Assembly (NCBI RefSeq): GCF_041677825.1
Contig: NZ_JBAYPG010000009.1
Location: forward strand, 18,849 to 82,848
Direction: 5' to 3'
Length of the DNA: 64,000 bases
Source of the DNA: Castellaniella sp041677825
GTDB lineage: Bacteria; Pseudomonadota; Gammaproteobacteria; Burkholderiales; Burkholderiaceae_B
Position numbers and translations under genes: made by a program
The notes under the pieces: generated by a model
What the model saw: only the letters and a program-made list of their open reading frames with translations
Told to the model about the DNA's origin: nothing
Databases searched by the model: none
Shown here: positions 57,623 to 64,000 of the stretch, piece after piece
Numbering within the stretch: the first letter of the stretch is position 1
How the letters are laid out: every line of letters begins with the position of its first letter

Positions 57623-59215
57623 CTACGAGGCGGCCGGCTTGCGCAACAAGCCTGTGCACAGGCGCAGCGCAAAGAACAGGATTGCCAGCACCACCAGGCT
57701 GGCGCCCACCACACCCACGCCGTCGCTGGGCGTCCAGGTATCCCAGTGCTCGGCCATGCGGCGCGCCACCCCCAATTGCCCGCCATACAGAAAGGCGAGT
57801 ACAAAGGTCAACGCGCCCACGAAGAACACCGGGAAGGCGATCCTGTCCATGATGGAAATGACTGTCGAATGGGCCGCCTCATCTTCGGTGGCCACTGGCC
57901 GGCCGCTGGTCTGGTTTTTCACATCAGCCTGAATCTCTGCGCGCGCTTGCGGCTCGGCCTTGGCCGGCATCGCGATCGGCGCCCGATCCACGCCCTGGCG
58001 CAGCCGCCCGACCTGGTGATACAGCAGCGCCAGCACCATGGGCAGCATCCCCAACAGCATGTAGAAGTGGAAATGCCCCGGTACCCACAATGTGTTGTGC
58101 ATCACGGCATTCACCCGTATCGTGCCATCGATGATCGCCGGCACCACCCCTGCGGCCCAGCCGAACATCGCCAGCACCAGCAGCAACGCCGGCATGCTCC
58201 AGCGGATCTTCGATCGATAGATATTGACCAGTGCCCCATACACCGTGATCACGAACACCGGAAAGCCACCCAGCCAGGATGCGATTTGCCCCGTTACCGC
58301 CAACCAGCGCGGCTGTGCAAAGTCCATGAACAGGTGGTGCGGGAACACCACGATGACGTACAGGGCGGTGACCAGCCAGGCCCAGATGAACGGGCGCGAC
58401 ACCGTATACGGCTTCTGTGTGTAGCGGGGCAGCAGTTCGTAGACCGCAATCACGCCCATGTAGATCGTTGCATTGGCCACCATGTGCCCAAACCAGTAGA
58501 TCAGGTTCTTGGCCAGCAGGGGATTGAGCACGACGTCAGGGTAGAACAGGTTCACCAGCGTCATGAACAGCGCCACCTCGCCCGCGATGATGCCCAGCGA
58601 ATTGGCGATGATCACCCCGCTGCTGGCGATCACTGCCTTGGGGTGATCGGGATCCACGGTGCCACCGAACAGCCACTGCCAGCCCATCCCGCGCCCCAGG
58701 CTGCCGTAGCGGTCGATGATCCCCGCGGTCGCGTCCAGGTAAAAGAGCAGGGCGCCCACGCCGATCAGCACGTATCCGACCACGTACAACTCGGCTGCCC
58801 AGGCGGGCCACTCACCCATGCTCAGGGCCGGCAGCGGATACAGAAAGGTCCACAGCCCCGCATAGCCACCGACGAAAATCGCCACCAGAATGCACACCAC
58901 CCCCAGCAGGAACAGCACATAATTGGTAACGATTGCCCATATGTGCAGGGTGACGTATTTGCGCAGGAAAAACCACATCACCGCCGTGGTCGCCAGCCAG
59001 GTGATCCCCACCATGCCGGTGCCGTGCAGTGTCAACAGTTCATAGAAAAGAAACGGCGACAGCGTGATCCACCGCGCCTCGTGCAGCCGCATCGTCAGGC
59101 CCACGGCCATGAACAGCACCAGCGCCACCAGGGCGGTCACCATGTAGGCATTGAACACGCGGCGCTCGGGTTGGCCCAGGGCTTCATCCACCGGGTACAT
59201 CGTCAGGCTTGCCAT
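57623..59215 (-). CDS. Heme-copper oxidase superfamily subunit I, NO-reductase-like active site
   Basis: A 530-residue membrane protein with twelve or more hydrophobic segments. All six metal-ligand histidines are identifiable: His64 (TLHGTGM), His244 (WFGHMVAN), His293/294 (FPHHLFMD), His381 and His383 (GHFHFYM). In oxygen reductases the CuB histidine starts H-P-E-V-Y, whose Tyr is cross-linked and essential for O2 chemistry. Here that position (248) is Asn. Loss of this Tyr is the hallmark of NO-reducing relatives of the oxidases. The partner subunit has a complete CuA site, so electrons would come from a cytochrome c or cupredoxin. The ATG at 59215 overlaps the region of the subunit II stop. 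Confidence 0.85.
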   Translation of the reverse strand: MASLTMYPVDEALGQPERRVFNAYMVTALVALVLFMAVGLTMRLHEARWITLSPFLFYELLTLHGTGMVGITWLATTAVMWFFLRKYVTLHIWAIVTNYVLFLLGVVCILVAIFVGGYAGLWTFLYPLPALSMGEWPAWAAELYVVGYVLIGVGALLFYLDATAGIIDRYGSLGRGMGWQWLFGGTVDPDHPKAVIASSGVIIANSLGIIAGEVALFMTLVNLFYPDVVLNPLLAKNLIYWFGHMVANATIYMGVIAVYELLPRYTQKPYTVSRPFIWAWLVTALYVIVVFPHHLFMDFAQPRWLAVTGQIASWLGGFPVFVITVYGALVNIYRSKIRWSMPALLLVLAMFGWAAGVVPAIIDGTIRVNAVMHNTLWVPGHFHFYMLLGMLPMVLALLYHQVGRLRQGVDRAPIAMPAKAEPQARAEIQADVKNQTSGRPVATEDEAAHSTVISIMDRIAFPVFFVGALTFVLAFLYGGQLGVARRMAEHWDTWTPSDGVGVVGASLVVLAILFFALRLCTGLLRKPAAS

Positions 59216-59217
59216 GA

Positions 59218-59805
59218 TCAGTGCCCCCCTTTGCCAAGGGTGGTTCCCCCGGGGGCCGTACCCGTCGCATGCTTGGATACCGTCAGCTTCGTGCGCATGA
59301 AGCCATGTCCTACCCCGCAGTATTCCAGGCATTGCACGGTGTATTCACCAGGCTGTTGAAACGTCACCAGCAGCTTGTTCAGGACCCTCGGCATCGCCTG
59401 TGTCTGTGCCACCAGATTGCCATCCGGCCCGTAAATCGCGAAATCGTGGTTCACATCCTTGCTGGTGACACGAAACGCCACCGTCTGACCCACCTGGATG
59501 GGGGTGTCGGGGATGGTCCAGCCCCACATGAAGCCTTCCACATCCATCTCCACATCCGCCGCCAGGGGGGCGCCCCGCTGCAAGGGAATTGGAAAATGCC
59601 GCAGCGTGAGCCACGTGCCCACGACGAAGCCCAGCACCAGCAGACCAAAAAACCAGGCCTGGATGACATGCGCGGTATGGGTGGATCGAGCAGTTTCCTG
59701 CTCGGTTGCGGGTTGTCTGGCCTGGCTGATTACAAAGATGAACACCAGCGCCACTGCAACAATGCCCAGCAGCGCCAGGGGCCAGACCACGTTTTGAACG
59801 GTCAT
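59218..59805 (-). CDS. Cytochrome c oxidase-type subunit II with CuA site
   Basis: A 195-residue protein with two N-terminal membrane helices (about 5-27 and 46-66) and a periplasmic cupredoxin domain. The binuclear CuA ligands are complete: His120 in DVNHDFAIY, Cys159, Cys163 and His167 in CLEYCGVGH, and Met170. It accepts electrons from a soluble donor and passes them to subunit I. It is the first gene of the leftward operon subunit II - subunit I - Sco - small frame - membrane protein. Confidence 0.9.
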   Translation of the reverse strand: MTVQNVVWPLALLGIVAVALVFIFVISQARQPATEQETARSTHTAHVIQAWFFGLLVLGFVVGTWLTLRHFPIPLQRGAPLAADVEMDVEGFMWGWTIPDTPIQVGQTVAFRVTSKDVNHDFAIYGPDGNLVAQTQAMPRVLNKLLVTFQQPGEYTVQCLEYCGVGHGFMRTKLTVSKHATGTAPGGTTLGKGGH

Positions 59806-59832
59806 GTCATGCCTCTTGCTGGTAATCCGACC

Positions 59833-59874
59833 ATTGTAGGAAGCGGCGACTGAAAATGATTGAACCTGGGTTCA
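59833..59874 (-). promoter_or_regulatory. Promoter with palindromic activator site for the heme-copper operon
   Basis: On the minus strand a TACAAT box (59833-59838) lacks a good -35 hexamer. A palindrome TGAACC-TG-GGTTCA (59861-59874) is centred 32 bp upstream of the box centre, which would be near position -41.5 relative to the start of transcription. That is the class II activator position used by Crp/Fnr proteins. The spacing between half-sites is 2 bp larger than in standard Fnr boxes, so the binding protein is not certain. Confidence 0.45.
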
Positions 59875-59921
59875 GAAATCGGTTGAATCTGTTCTGGTTT
59901 TCAGGGGATTTCCGATCCGCC

Positions 59922-60005
59922 GATGACGTCGTGATCCTGTGCCATGATGCCGGCAAGGATGAGGCGCAATTGTGCGCAGGCTGGCAGATCGTGGCCGATT
60001 TTATC
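59922..60005 (+). pseudogene. Remnant of a tyrosine integrase C-terminus
   Basis: The plus strand encodes GKDEAQLCAGWQIVADFI, matching GKGEAQLRAGWQTVADFI of the intact integrase at 61582 (its residues 398-415), with further similarity upstream over about ten residues. The position of the catalytic tyrosine (HYVGKG) reads HDAGKD. No other integrase domain is seen around it. It is the relic of an earlier element related to the one now at 61.4 kb and onward. Confidence 0.65.
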
Positions 60006-60130
60006 GAGCAGGGCGAGCAGCACTGGCAGACGCCTGGCATGGTGGATGGGTATCTTCTGCTTCTGGTGGCTCACGCTGTTCTTGAGCTGGAAACGGACAA
60101 TGTGCTGCGCATGTGGCATGCGAAAATTGA

Positions 60131-60445
60131 ATGCGTGATGACGTAATGCCAGCGCTGGGGCTTTCCGTCACGGATGCTGCAAAGCAATTGGGCGTGGCGC
60201 GTGTCACGCTATCGCGCGTCCTGAATGGTCGTGCGGCCATATCGCCAGAAATGGCCCTGCGCATTGAGGCATGGCTAGGGCTTGAGCGTGGCGGAGAGGC
60301 CCGCTTGTGGCTGGCGGAACAAACCGCTTATGACATGTGGCAGGCCGAACAAAGAATCAAGGCCGCGCCGCTGCATGTTCAGCCAGCGCCGGCATCGCGT
60401 GATTTAGCCCTCGCACGACGGCAGCGTTGCTCAGGTGGGCGATAA
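60131..60445 (+). CDS. HigA-type antitoxin, N-terminally truncated, without toxin
   Basis: A 104-residue frame with the HigA helix-turn-helix LSVTDAAKQLGVARVTLSRV followed by LNGRAAISPEMALRIEAWLG. Full-length HigA proteins have an N-terminal HPGEVLR segment before RDDVMPALG. Here a stop codon stands directly upstream of the ATG at 60131, so that part is missing. No HigB toxin is detectable upstream. The C-terminal tail (after about residue 88) also differs from the usual ending. It is probably a decaying module, though the DNA-binding core is intact. Confidence 0.6.
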   Translation: MRDDVMPALGLSVTDAAKQLGVARVTLSRVLNGRAAISPEMALRIEAWLGLERGGEARLWLAEQTAYDMWQAEQRIKAAPLHVQPAPASRDLALARRQRCSGGR

Positions 60446-60622
60446 AGCGCTCGCGCAGCCAATGCGCCGCCGTCGAGCGCCCGAGCACGCTATCGGCTCG
60501 CGTACGGTGCCTAGCCCCCCTGGTGGATTCAGTATTGCCATTAACGGGGTAGAGCCGGTAAGTCGATTGCGAAATTGTGGTCGTGATTACCCACTTGTAC
60601 AGGCGTGTCATGTGCATATAAT
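60446..60622 (+). promoter_or_regulatory. Intergenic segment with the ccdAB promoter
   Basis: No gene is supported between the HigA-like frame and ccdA. TTGTAC (60595-60600) and TATAAT (60617-60622), spaced by 16 bp, form a strong promoter ending about 48 bp before the ccdA start. The leader between them may contain the CcdA-binding operator. The first part of this segment (60446-60590) holds nothing I can identify. Confidence 0.6.
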
Positions 60623-60670
60623 GTATTGAATTTGATGCGCATTGTGCACCACACGATTTTGGAGAACGCC

Positions 60671-60919
60671 ATGCTGACTGCAAACCGCTCACGCACCGCC
60701 AACAAGCGAGCGACGAATGTTTCACTCCCTGAAGACCTGCTGGCTGAAGCCAAGGCTTTGCAAATCAACATCTCACAGGCCGCCGAAGTCGGCGTGGCTC
60801 AAGCCATCACTCGCGCACGCAGCGAACTGTGGCTTGCTGAAAACCAGGAAGCTATCGAACGTTCCAATGCGTATGTTGAAAAACACGGCCTTCCGCTGGC
60901 AAAGTACCGGACGTTCTGA
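60671..60919 (+). CDS. ccdA: CcdA-family antitoxin
   Basis: An 82-residue antitoxin. The N-terminal ribbon-helix-helix has RATNVSLPEDLLAEAKALQI and the acidic C-terminal part NQEAIERSNAYVEKHGLPL matches the CcdB-binding tail (N-A-Y-V/I-x-x-x-G-L-P-L). ATG 60671 follows TTGGAGAA. The stop overlaps the ccdB start by one base (TGATG). It neutralises the gyrase poison encoded next and represses the operon. Confidence 0.92.
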   Translation: MLTANRSRTANKRATNVSLPEDLLAEAKALQINISQAAEVGVAQAITRARSELWLAENQEAIERSNAYVEKHGLPLAKYRTF

Positions 60920-61218
60920 TGAGCCGCTACGACGTCTACCCGAATCCGTCAGGACCAGGCTATCTTCTTGATGTCCAGGCGGACATCCTGCAGCAGATGA
61001 GCACGCGGGCGGTTGTACCGCTACTTCCCCTGAGCGAAGTGCTCAAACCCGCGAGAATGCTTAATCCGGTGTTTGACGTCGCCGGTGAGCCGCACGTGAT
61101 GGTGACGCAGTACCTCGCGGCGGTTCCGGAGCGGGAGCTACAGACCCCGACGTGTAGTCTTCGGCATCGGCATGACGATATCGTGGCTGCCGTCGACTTT
61201 TTGTTCCACGGATTCTAG
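60919..61218 (+). CDS. ccdB: CcdB-family gyrase toxin
   Basis: A 99-residue CcdB protein: MSRYDVYPNPSGPGYLLDVQ at the start, VVPLLPLSEV, and a C-terminal IVAAVDFLFHGF. In F-plasmid CcdB the last three residues W-G-I are critical for gyrase poisoning; here the end is H-G-F, as in chromosomal relatives that can be weaker or inactive. The complete pair next to an attachment site is typical of a stabilising module on an integrated element. Confidence 0.92.
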   Translation: MSRYDVYPNPSGPGYLLDVQADILQQMSTRAVVPLLPLSEVLKPARMLNPVFDVAGEPHVMVTQYLAAVPERELQTPTCSLRHRHDDIVAAVDFLFHGF

Positions 61219-61270
61219 CGGTTTCTTGCTGGATGGGCGTATTTCGCCGCAAGACAAACAGTTCCAGGAA

Positions 61271-61317
61271 ACAAGCAAACTGCCCCGAGCCTTTCGGACT
61301 CGGGGCAGTTTGCTTGT
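61271..61317. terminator. Perfect 19-bp-stem hairpin beside the tRNA fragment
   Basis: ACAAGCAAACTGCCCCGAG (61271-61289) and CTCGGGGCAGTTTGCTTGT (61299-61317) form a perfect 19-bp stem with a 9-nt loop. In the orientation of the tRNA fragment (minus strand) it lies 5 bp after the CCA, where the native tRNA terminator is expected. It could also stop transcription from ccdAB. It suggests that the DNA to the left is the original flank of a tRNA gene. Confidence 0.75.
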
Positions 61318-61322
61318 ATTCC

Positions 61323-61367
61323 TGGTGGCGCATCAGGGACTCGAACCCCGGACCTGCGGATTATGAT
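61323..61367 (-). repeat. Attachment site: 3' half of a CAT-anticodon tRNA (tRNA-Met-like)
   Basis: Read on the minus strand, 45 nt contain the end of an anticodon loop and stem (TCATAATCCGC), a variable loop, a T-arm with GGTTCGAGTCCC and an acceptor end ATGCGCCACCA. The 5' half of the tRNA is absent: the bases upstream (GAGGC) cannot pair with TCCGC. This is the classic attR/attL fragment left when an integrase uses a tRNA 3' end. An integrase gene begins 215 bp away. The anticodon CAT fits tRNA-Met best; tRNA-Ile2 is possible. Confidence 0.78.
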
Positions 61368-61581
61368 GCCTCGAATACCGCATTTTGTGAGATCAAACGA
61401 GATTCAGTGAGACAAAAAATACTCTTTAATGTCAAATAGATATTGATCCATTTTGGTTTAAGTGTTCTCATATACCTTCAATCAAGCGCAGTATTTTTGG
61501 GACACCAGCGGGACACGAGCGGCATTGTCGTTGTCCCAGGCGATCCAAATCGCTGGATGGAAATTCTGAGAGACACTTGTC

Positions 61582-62943
61582 ATGACCCTTCTCACAAGCC
61601 GAGCCGTTGATGCTCTGAAACCCAAGGGCCAGCCTTACAAGATGGCGATAGATCGCGGTCTTCAATTGCGTGTTGCCCCGGATGGGGTCAAAACGCTTCT
61701 CGTCCGTTATACCGTACAAGGCACCGGCGCTGTTCGTCAGTACCGCCTCCCGCAAGAGTATGGCAATGGGGCTGGTCAAATTAAGCTGGCCGATGCAAGA
61801 GCGGAAGCGCAACGCATTCGCGCGCTCGCTCGTGCGGGAGTTGATTGGCCGGCTGAAGAAGAAGCACGTTTGCAGGCCGAAGCACAGGCTCGCGAGACGC
61901 AGGCTTCTACAGATGGTCAGACGTTTGCCGAAGCCTTGCGCGAGTATGTTGAAGGGAAGCGGCGGGCCAAGGATGGCTTGCCCCTCAAGGCTCGAACCAA
62001 GTCCGAATACTCCAAAATGGTCGAACCGGGCAAGATTGCCAAAAACGGCAAAAAATTTGCGGATGGCGAACTGATGGCCCTGGCTGACAAACCATTGTCC
62101 GCGATCACGGCCAAGGACATCAAGGACACCTACACAAAATTGCTCAGTCGTTCCAAGCGGCGCGCCGACTATGCCATGCAGGTTTTGCGTGCCGTTCTGC
62201 GCTGGCACGGCATCAAGATCGAAGACAGTCCACTGAGTCAGGAAACGGCCGGCCGCAACCGTATTGTGCTGGCACCGTCGAGAGGCGATCCCAAGCCGAT
62301 TCCCGCTGAGAAGCTGGGTGCCTGGTGGCTGGCTGCGTGCGCCAGTCCGCGTCGGGTGGCCGCGAACTACTACCGTTTCCAACTGCTTACTGGTTGTCGG
62401 GGCGTCGAGATCCTCGGTGAGAAGAAATACGATTACGAGCCCATCAGGGTACGGGATGTGAATCTTGAAACCGGCCGCATCCTGCTGATCGACACCAAGA
62501 ACCGTAGCAATCATCTGTTGCTGCTATCGCGGGAGGCATTGGCGATTGCAAAAGAAGCCTGCGAGGGACGTAAGCCCGAGGACCCTTTGTTTCCGATTAC
62601 GGATGCCCGCAAGACGCTGGCCTGGATCAACAAGCAGGCGGGGACGACGGTGCAAGGTCATGACATGCGGGCAACCTTCGCCACTATTGCCGAAGAGCTG
62701 GTATCGGGCGGCGTGCTCAAGCGCATGATTAACCACGCCACCAATGGCGATGTAACCCTGGGCCACTACGTTGGCAAGGGCGAGGCGCAGTTGCGCGCGG
62801 GCTGGCAGACCGTGGCGGATTTCATCGGTAACGCCGCTGCAGAAGAAACCGCTCGGCGCACTACACCGGAGGCCATGCCTGTTTCGGATGCGGGAGAGCA
62901 TGTCGTGGCTGTTACCCCTGAAGCAGCGGTGGAAATGGCATGA
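61582..62943 (+). CDS. Tyrosine-type site-specific integrase (DUF4102/P4-like)
   Basis: A 453-residue integrase. The N-terminal DUF4102-like arm-binding domain begins LLTSRAVDALKPKGQPYKMA, followed by a core-binding domain and a C-terminal catalytic domain. Catalytic residues: Arg273 (LLTGCRGVE), Lys306 (IDTKNRSN), His360/Arg363 (GHDMRATF), His385 and the nucleophile Tyr396 (LGHYVGKG). The set is complete, so the protein is probably active. It lies 215 bp from the tRNA-derived attachment site and points into the element, which extends past the window end. Confidence 0.93.
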   Translation: MTLLTSRAVDALKPKGQPYKMAIDRGLQLRVAPDGVKTLLVRYTVQGTGAVRQYRLPQEYGNGAGQIKLADARAEAQRIRALARAGVDWPAEEEARLQAEAQARETQASTDGQTFAEALREYVEGKRRAKDGLPLKARTKSEYSKMVEPGKIAKNGKKFADGELMALADKPLSAITAKDIKDTYTKLLSRSKRRADYAMQVLRAVLRWHGIKIEDSPLSQETAGRNRIVLAPSRGDPKPIPAEKLGAWWLAACASPRRVAANYYRFQLLTGCRGVEILGEKKYDYEPIRVRDVNLETGRILLIDTKNRSNHLLLLSREALAIAKEACEGRKPEDPLFPITDARKTLAWINKQAGTTVQGHDMRATFATIAEELVSGGVLKRMINHATNGDVTLGHYVGKGEAQLRAGWQTVADFIGNAAAEETARRTTPEAMPVSDAGEHVVAVTPEAAVEMA

Positions 62944-62971
62944 ATCTTGTGGGTAACGGGGCGACCGTGTC

Positions 62972-63562
62972 ATGAGATGGGTGAACTGCATCAGGCAAGG
63001 TTTCATCGAGGTGAGCGGCAAGCGCTACGATCTTTCGCATATGCGCGGGCCAACCTTCGAACTCGCCATCGCCGCGACCACCCGCTTTCCAGCCCTGACA
63101 CTGCGCATCGAAGTTGAGTTCACCTCGCATTGCGTGTCTTTCGGCCCGAAGGAAGGAGAAACTCTTGATTTTGATGCCTTAGGGCAAGATCGACGGATAC
63201 TCGATCATCGGCAGGTCGCGCGGGCCTTCTGCTTCGACCGCTACCGATGGTCGCTTTCGCTACCGGCGTTGGTGCGAACGCTGGATGGGCATTTCTGCAA
63301 CTTCACTGGACAAGGAAACTGGCTGGTCATCCGGGCAATCGACGACCAGGGCCGTGAAGTGAACTATGAAATCTACTTTCGGTTGCGCCGGCACGATAAG
63401 AATGGGCTACGTATGGTGGTGGAAAGCGCCTATGTTCGCGCCCCTGGCACGCCCGGCCCTGGTGTCCCGCATGACCGCAAAGGCAGGATACGCTTTCAGG
63501 TGATGGCGGCCAAAGTGTTCCGGGGAGAGCCGCTGCGCGACCCCAATCACCATCGCCGGTAG
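62972..63562 (+). CDS. Hypothetical protein of the integrated element
   Basis: A 196-residue protein I cannot assign. It has no signal peptide or membrane segment. The middle contains QVARAFCFDRYRWSLSLPAL and the C-terminal half is rich in charged residues (YFRLRRHDKNGLR). The opening, FIEVSGKRYDLSHMRGPTFE, looks like a beta-rich cytoplasmic fold. It starts 28 bp after the integrase stop and ends before a strong terminator, so it is probably co-transcribed with the integrase. It may be an accessory protein of the element. Confidence 0.65.
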   Translation: MRWVNCIRQGFIEVSGKRYDLSHMRGPTFELAIAATTRFPALTLRIEVEFTSHCVSFGPKEGETLDFDALGQDRRILDHRQVARAFCFDRYRWSLSLPALVRTLDGHFCNFTGQGNWLVIRAIDDQGREVNYEIYFRLRRHDKNGLRMVVESAYVRAPGTPGPGVPHDRKGRIRFQVMAAKVFRGEPLRDPNHHRR

Positions 63563-63584
63563 CTGAACAGATGCCGGAAAAGGC

Positions 63585-63608
63585 GAAGCGCCGCGTGGGC
63601 GGCGCTTC
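63585..63608 (+). terminator. Rho-independent terminator after the integrase operon
   Basis: GAAGCGCCGC (63585-63594) pairs with GCGGCGCTTC (63599-63608) around a GTGG loop and is followed by GTTTCG. It lies 22 bp after the hypothetical gene. The segment from here to 63763 holds no gene; a short direct repeat GACATCG-ACA-GACATCG lies at about 63735-63751. Confidence 0.75.
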
Positions 63609-63763
63609 GTTTCGCGGGTGCTCTTCAATATCAGCACGGCTGAACCCTGTTTCCAGGGGGCAGATAGACACCTTTTCAGGCCCCGGTACATCTATCTAGA
63701 GCAAAGCATACTCGCTTAGAGAGCGCGAGTCAAGACATCGACAGACATCGCATTCAAGACGGA

Positions 63764-64000
63764 CTAGTCGACCTGCAGTGTTGCAGGCGCGGCACTGAGG
63801 GCCGGGCCGCTGCGCAATTGATCGAGTACCGCCTGAAGCCGCGCCAGTAGATCGTCATAGGTGATGATGTCGACGATACCCTTGGAATCACGGCGCAGCA
63901 CTTCAAACTCGCGTCTTTCTACCTCAGATAGCGTGTTACAACGCCCCATAATCACAATGCCTAGTGGGTTGGTTATCTGGATCCTGAAGCCCGCAGGCAA
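63764..64000 (-). CDS. Shedu-like (DUF4263) anti-phage protein, C-terminal part (partial)
   Basis: The last 78 residues of a leftward gene that enters from beyond the window. The segment GIVIMGRCNTLSEVERREFE followed by IVDIITYDDLLARLQAVLDQL matches the C-terminal end of DUF4263/Shedu proteins, where (I/V)(I/V)MGR and (I/V)TYD(E/D)L are conserved after the PD-(D/E)XK nuclease core. The nuclease motifs themselves would be outside the window, so activity cannot be judged. Its place on an integrase-bearing island fits a defence cargo. Confidence 0.65.
   Translation of the reverse strand: MPAGFRIQITNPLGIVIMGRCNTLSEVERREFEVLRRDSKGIVDIITYDDLLARLQAVLDQLRSGPALSAAPATLQVD

Noticed and set aside
57575..59359. 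A 594-codon plus-strand frame opposite the heme-copper subunit I
   Set aside because: Its product is His/Gln-rich with no domain, while the minus strand gives a textbook multi-helix protein with all metal ligands.
59851..59880. Canonical Fnr/DNR box before subunit II
   Set aside because: The palindrome has 8 bp between the GA and TC pairs where an Fnr box has 6, so I list it only as an activator-like dyad.
60357..60725. Minus-strand frame overlapping the HigA tail and ccdA
   Set aside because: It has no ribosome-binding site, overlaps the clear ccdA coding region, and the only protein-like part is short and unrecognised.
1..64000. CRISPR arrays, insertion sequences with transposases, rRNA genes, large riboswitches
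   Set aside because: No regularly spaced direct repeats, transposase domains or rRNA sequences were seen; riboswitch-like leaders were not evident in any of the longer gaps.

Overview
This is a G+C-rich (roughly 60-65% by eye), densely coded bacterial chromosome segment. The gene content (several branched-chain-amino-acid-type ABC transporters with their own substrate-binding proteins, many acyl-CoA enzymes, a BigR/YeeE sulfide module, a CuA heme-copper enzyme) fits a metabolically versatile betaproteobacterium, probably Burkholderiales and perhaps Alcaligenaceae. That placement is inference from gene style, not from a marker gene.

Region 1 (1-27.5 kb) is a carboxylic-acid catabolic island. 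A leftward operon encodes a FadB-type enzyme; a second leftward operon encodes an acyl-CoA ligase, an HMG-CoA-lyase-like enzyme and both subunits of a biotin-dependent acyl-CoA carboxylase. A rightward operon starts from a shared divergent promoter carrying two near-identical TetR-type palindromes. It encodes an enoyl-CoA hydratase, an acyl-CoA dehydrogenase, a complete Liv-type importer with two binding proteins, a long-chain-type acyl-CoA synthetase, a methylglutaconyl-CoA-hydratase-like crotonase, acetoacetyl-CoA synthetase and a PaaK-like ligase. Together these resemble the leucine/isovalerate (Liu) or acyclic-terpenoid-acid (Atu) route: import, CoA activation, dehydrogenation, carboxylation, hydration, lyase cleavage, then rescue of acetoacetate. 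A LysR regulator, a TetR regulator, an M23 peptidase and an SDR/zinc alcohol dehydrogenase pair complete the region.

Region 2 (27.8-35.9 kb) is a ribose-type ABC operon with unusual content: two diverged tandem substrate-binding proteins, a permease fused to a strictosidine-synthase-like beta-propeller, a second free propeller protein, and one double ATPase. Region 3 (35.9-44.6 kb) combines a MaoC-like hydratase, CaiB CoA-transferase, acyl-CoA dehydrogenase, LysR, MmgE/PrpD, class I fumarase, CitE-like lyase and a yeast-type cytosine deaminase. It could form a C5-dicarboxylate (mesaconate/itaconate/citramalate) pathway.

Region 4 (44.7-54.1 kb) contains a sulfide-stress module (Blh-like hydrolase, BigR-like ArsR, two YeeE/YedE halves). 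Next is a leftward group resembling carnitine degradation (3-hydroxyacyl-CoA/carnitine dehydrogenase, BKACE, Liv-type binding protein, SDR). A TrmB-type regulator with a cysteine cluster, an unknown secreted protein and CopC/CopD follow.

Region 5 (54.2-64 kb) is a mosaic mobile-DNA zone. tRNA-Leu(UAA) is followed by a ~0.93 kb cassette with a toxin-antitoxin pair, bounded by short inverted repeats and a duplicated tRNA end. Then come a Crp/Fnr regulator and a CuA-containing heme-copper operon whose catalytic subunit has Asn in place of the active-site Tyr, suggesting NO reduction. After these lie an integrase remnant, an orphan HigA, ccdAB, and a second attachment site made of a CAT-anticodon tRNA 3' fragment. 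Beyond it are an intact tyrosine integrase, an unknown gene and the truncated end of a Shedu-like (DUF4263) defence protein running off the window.
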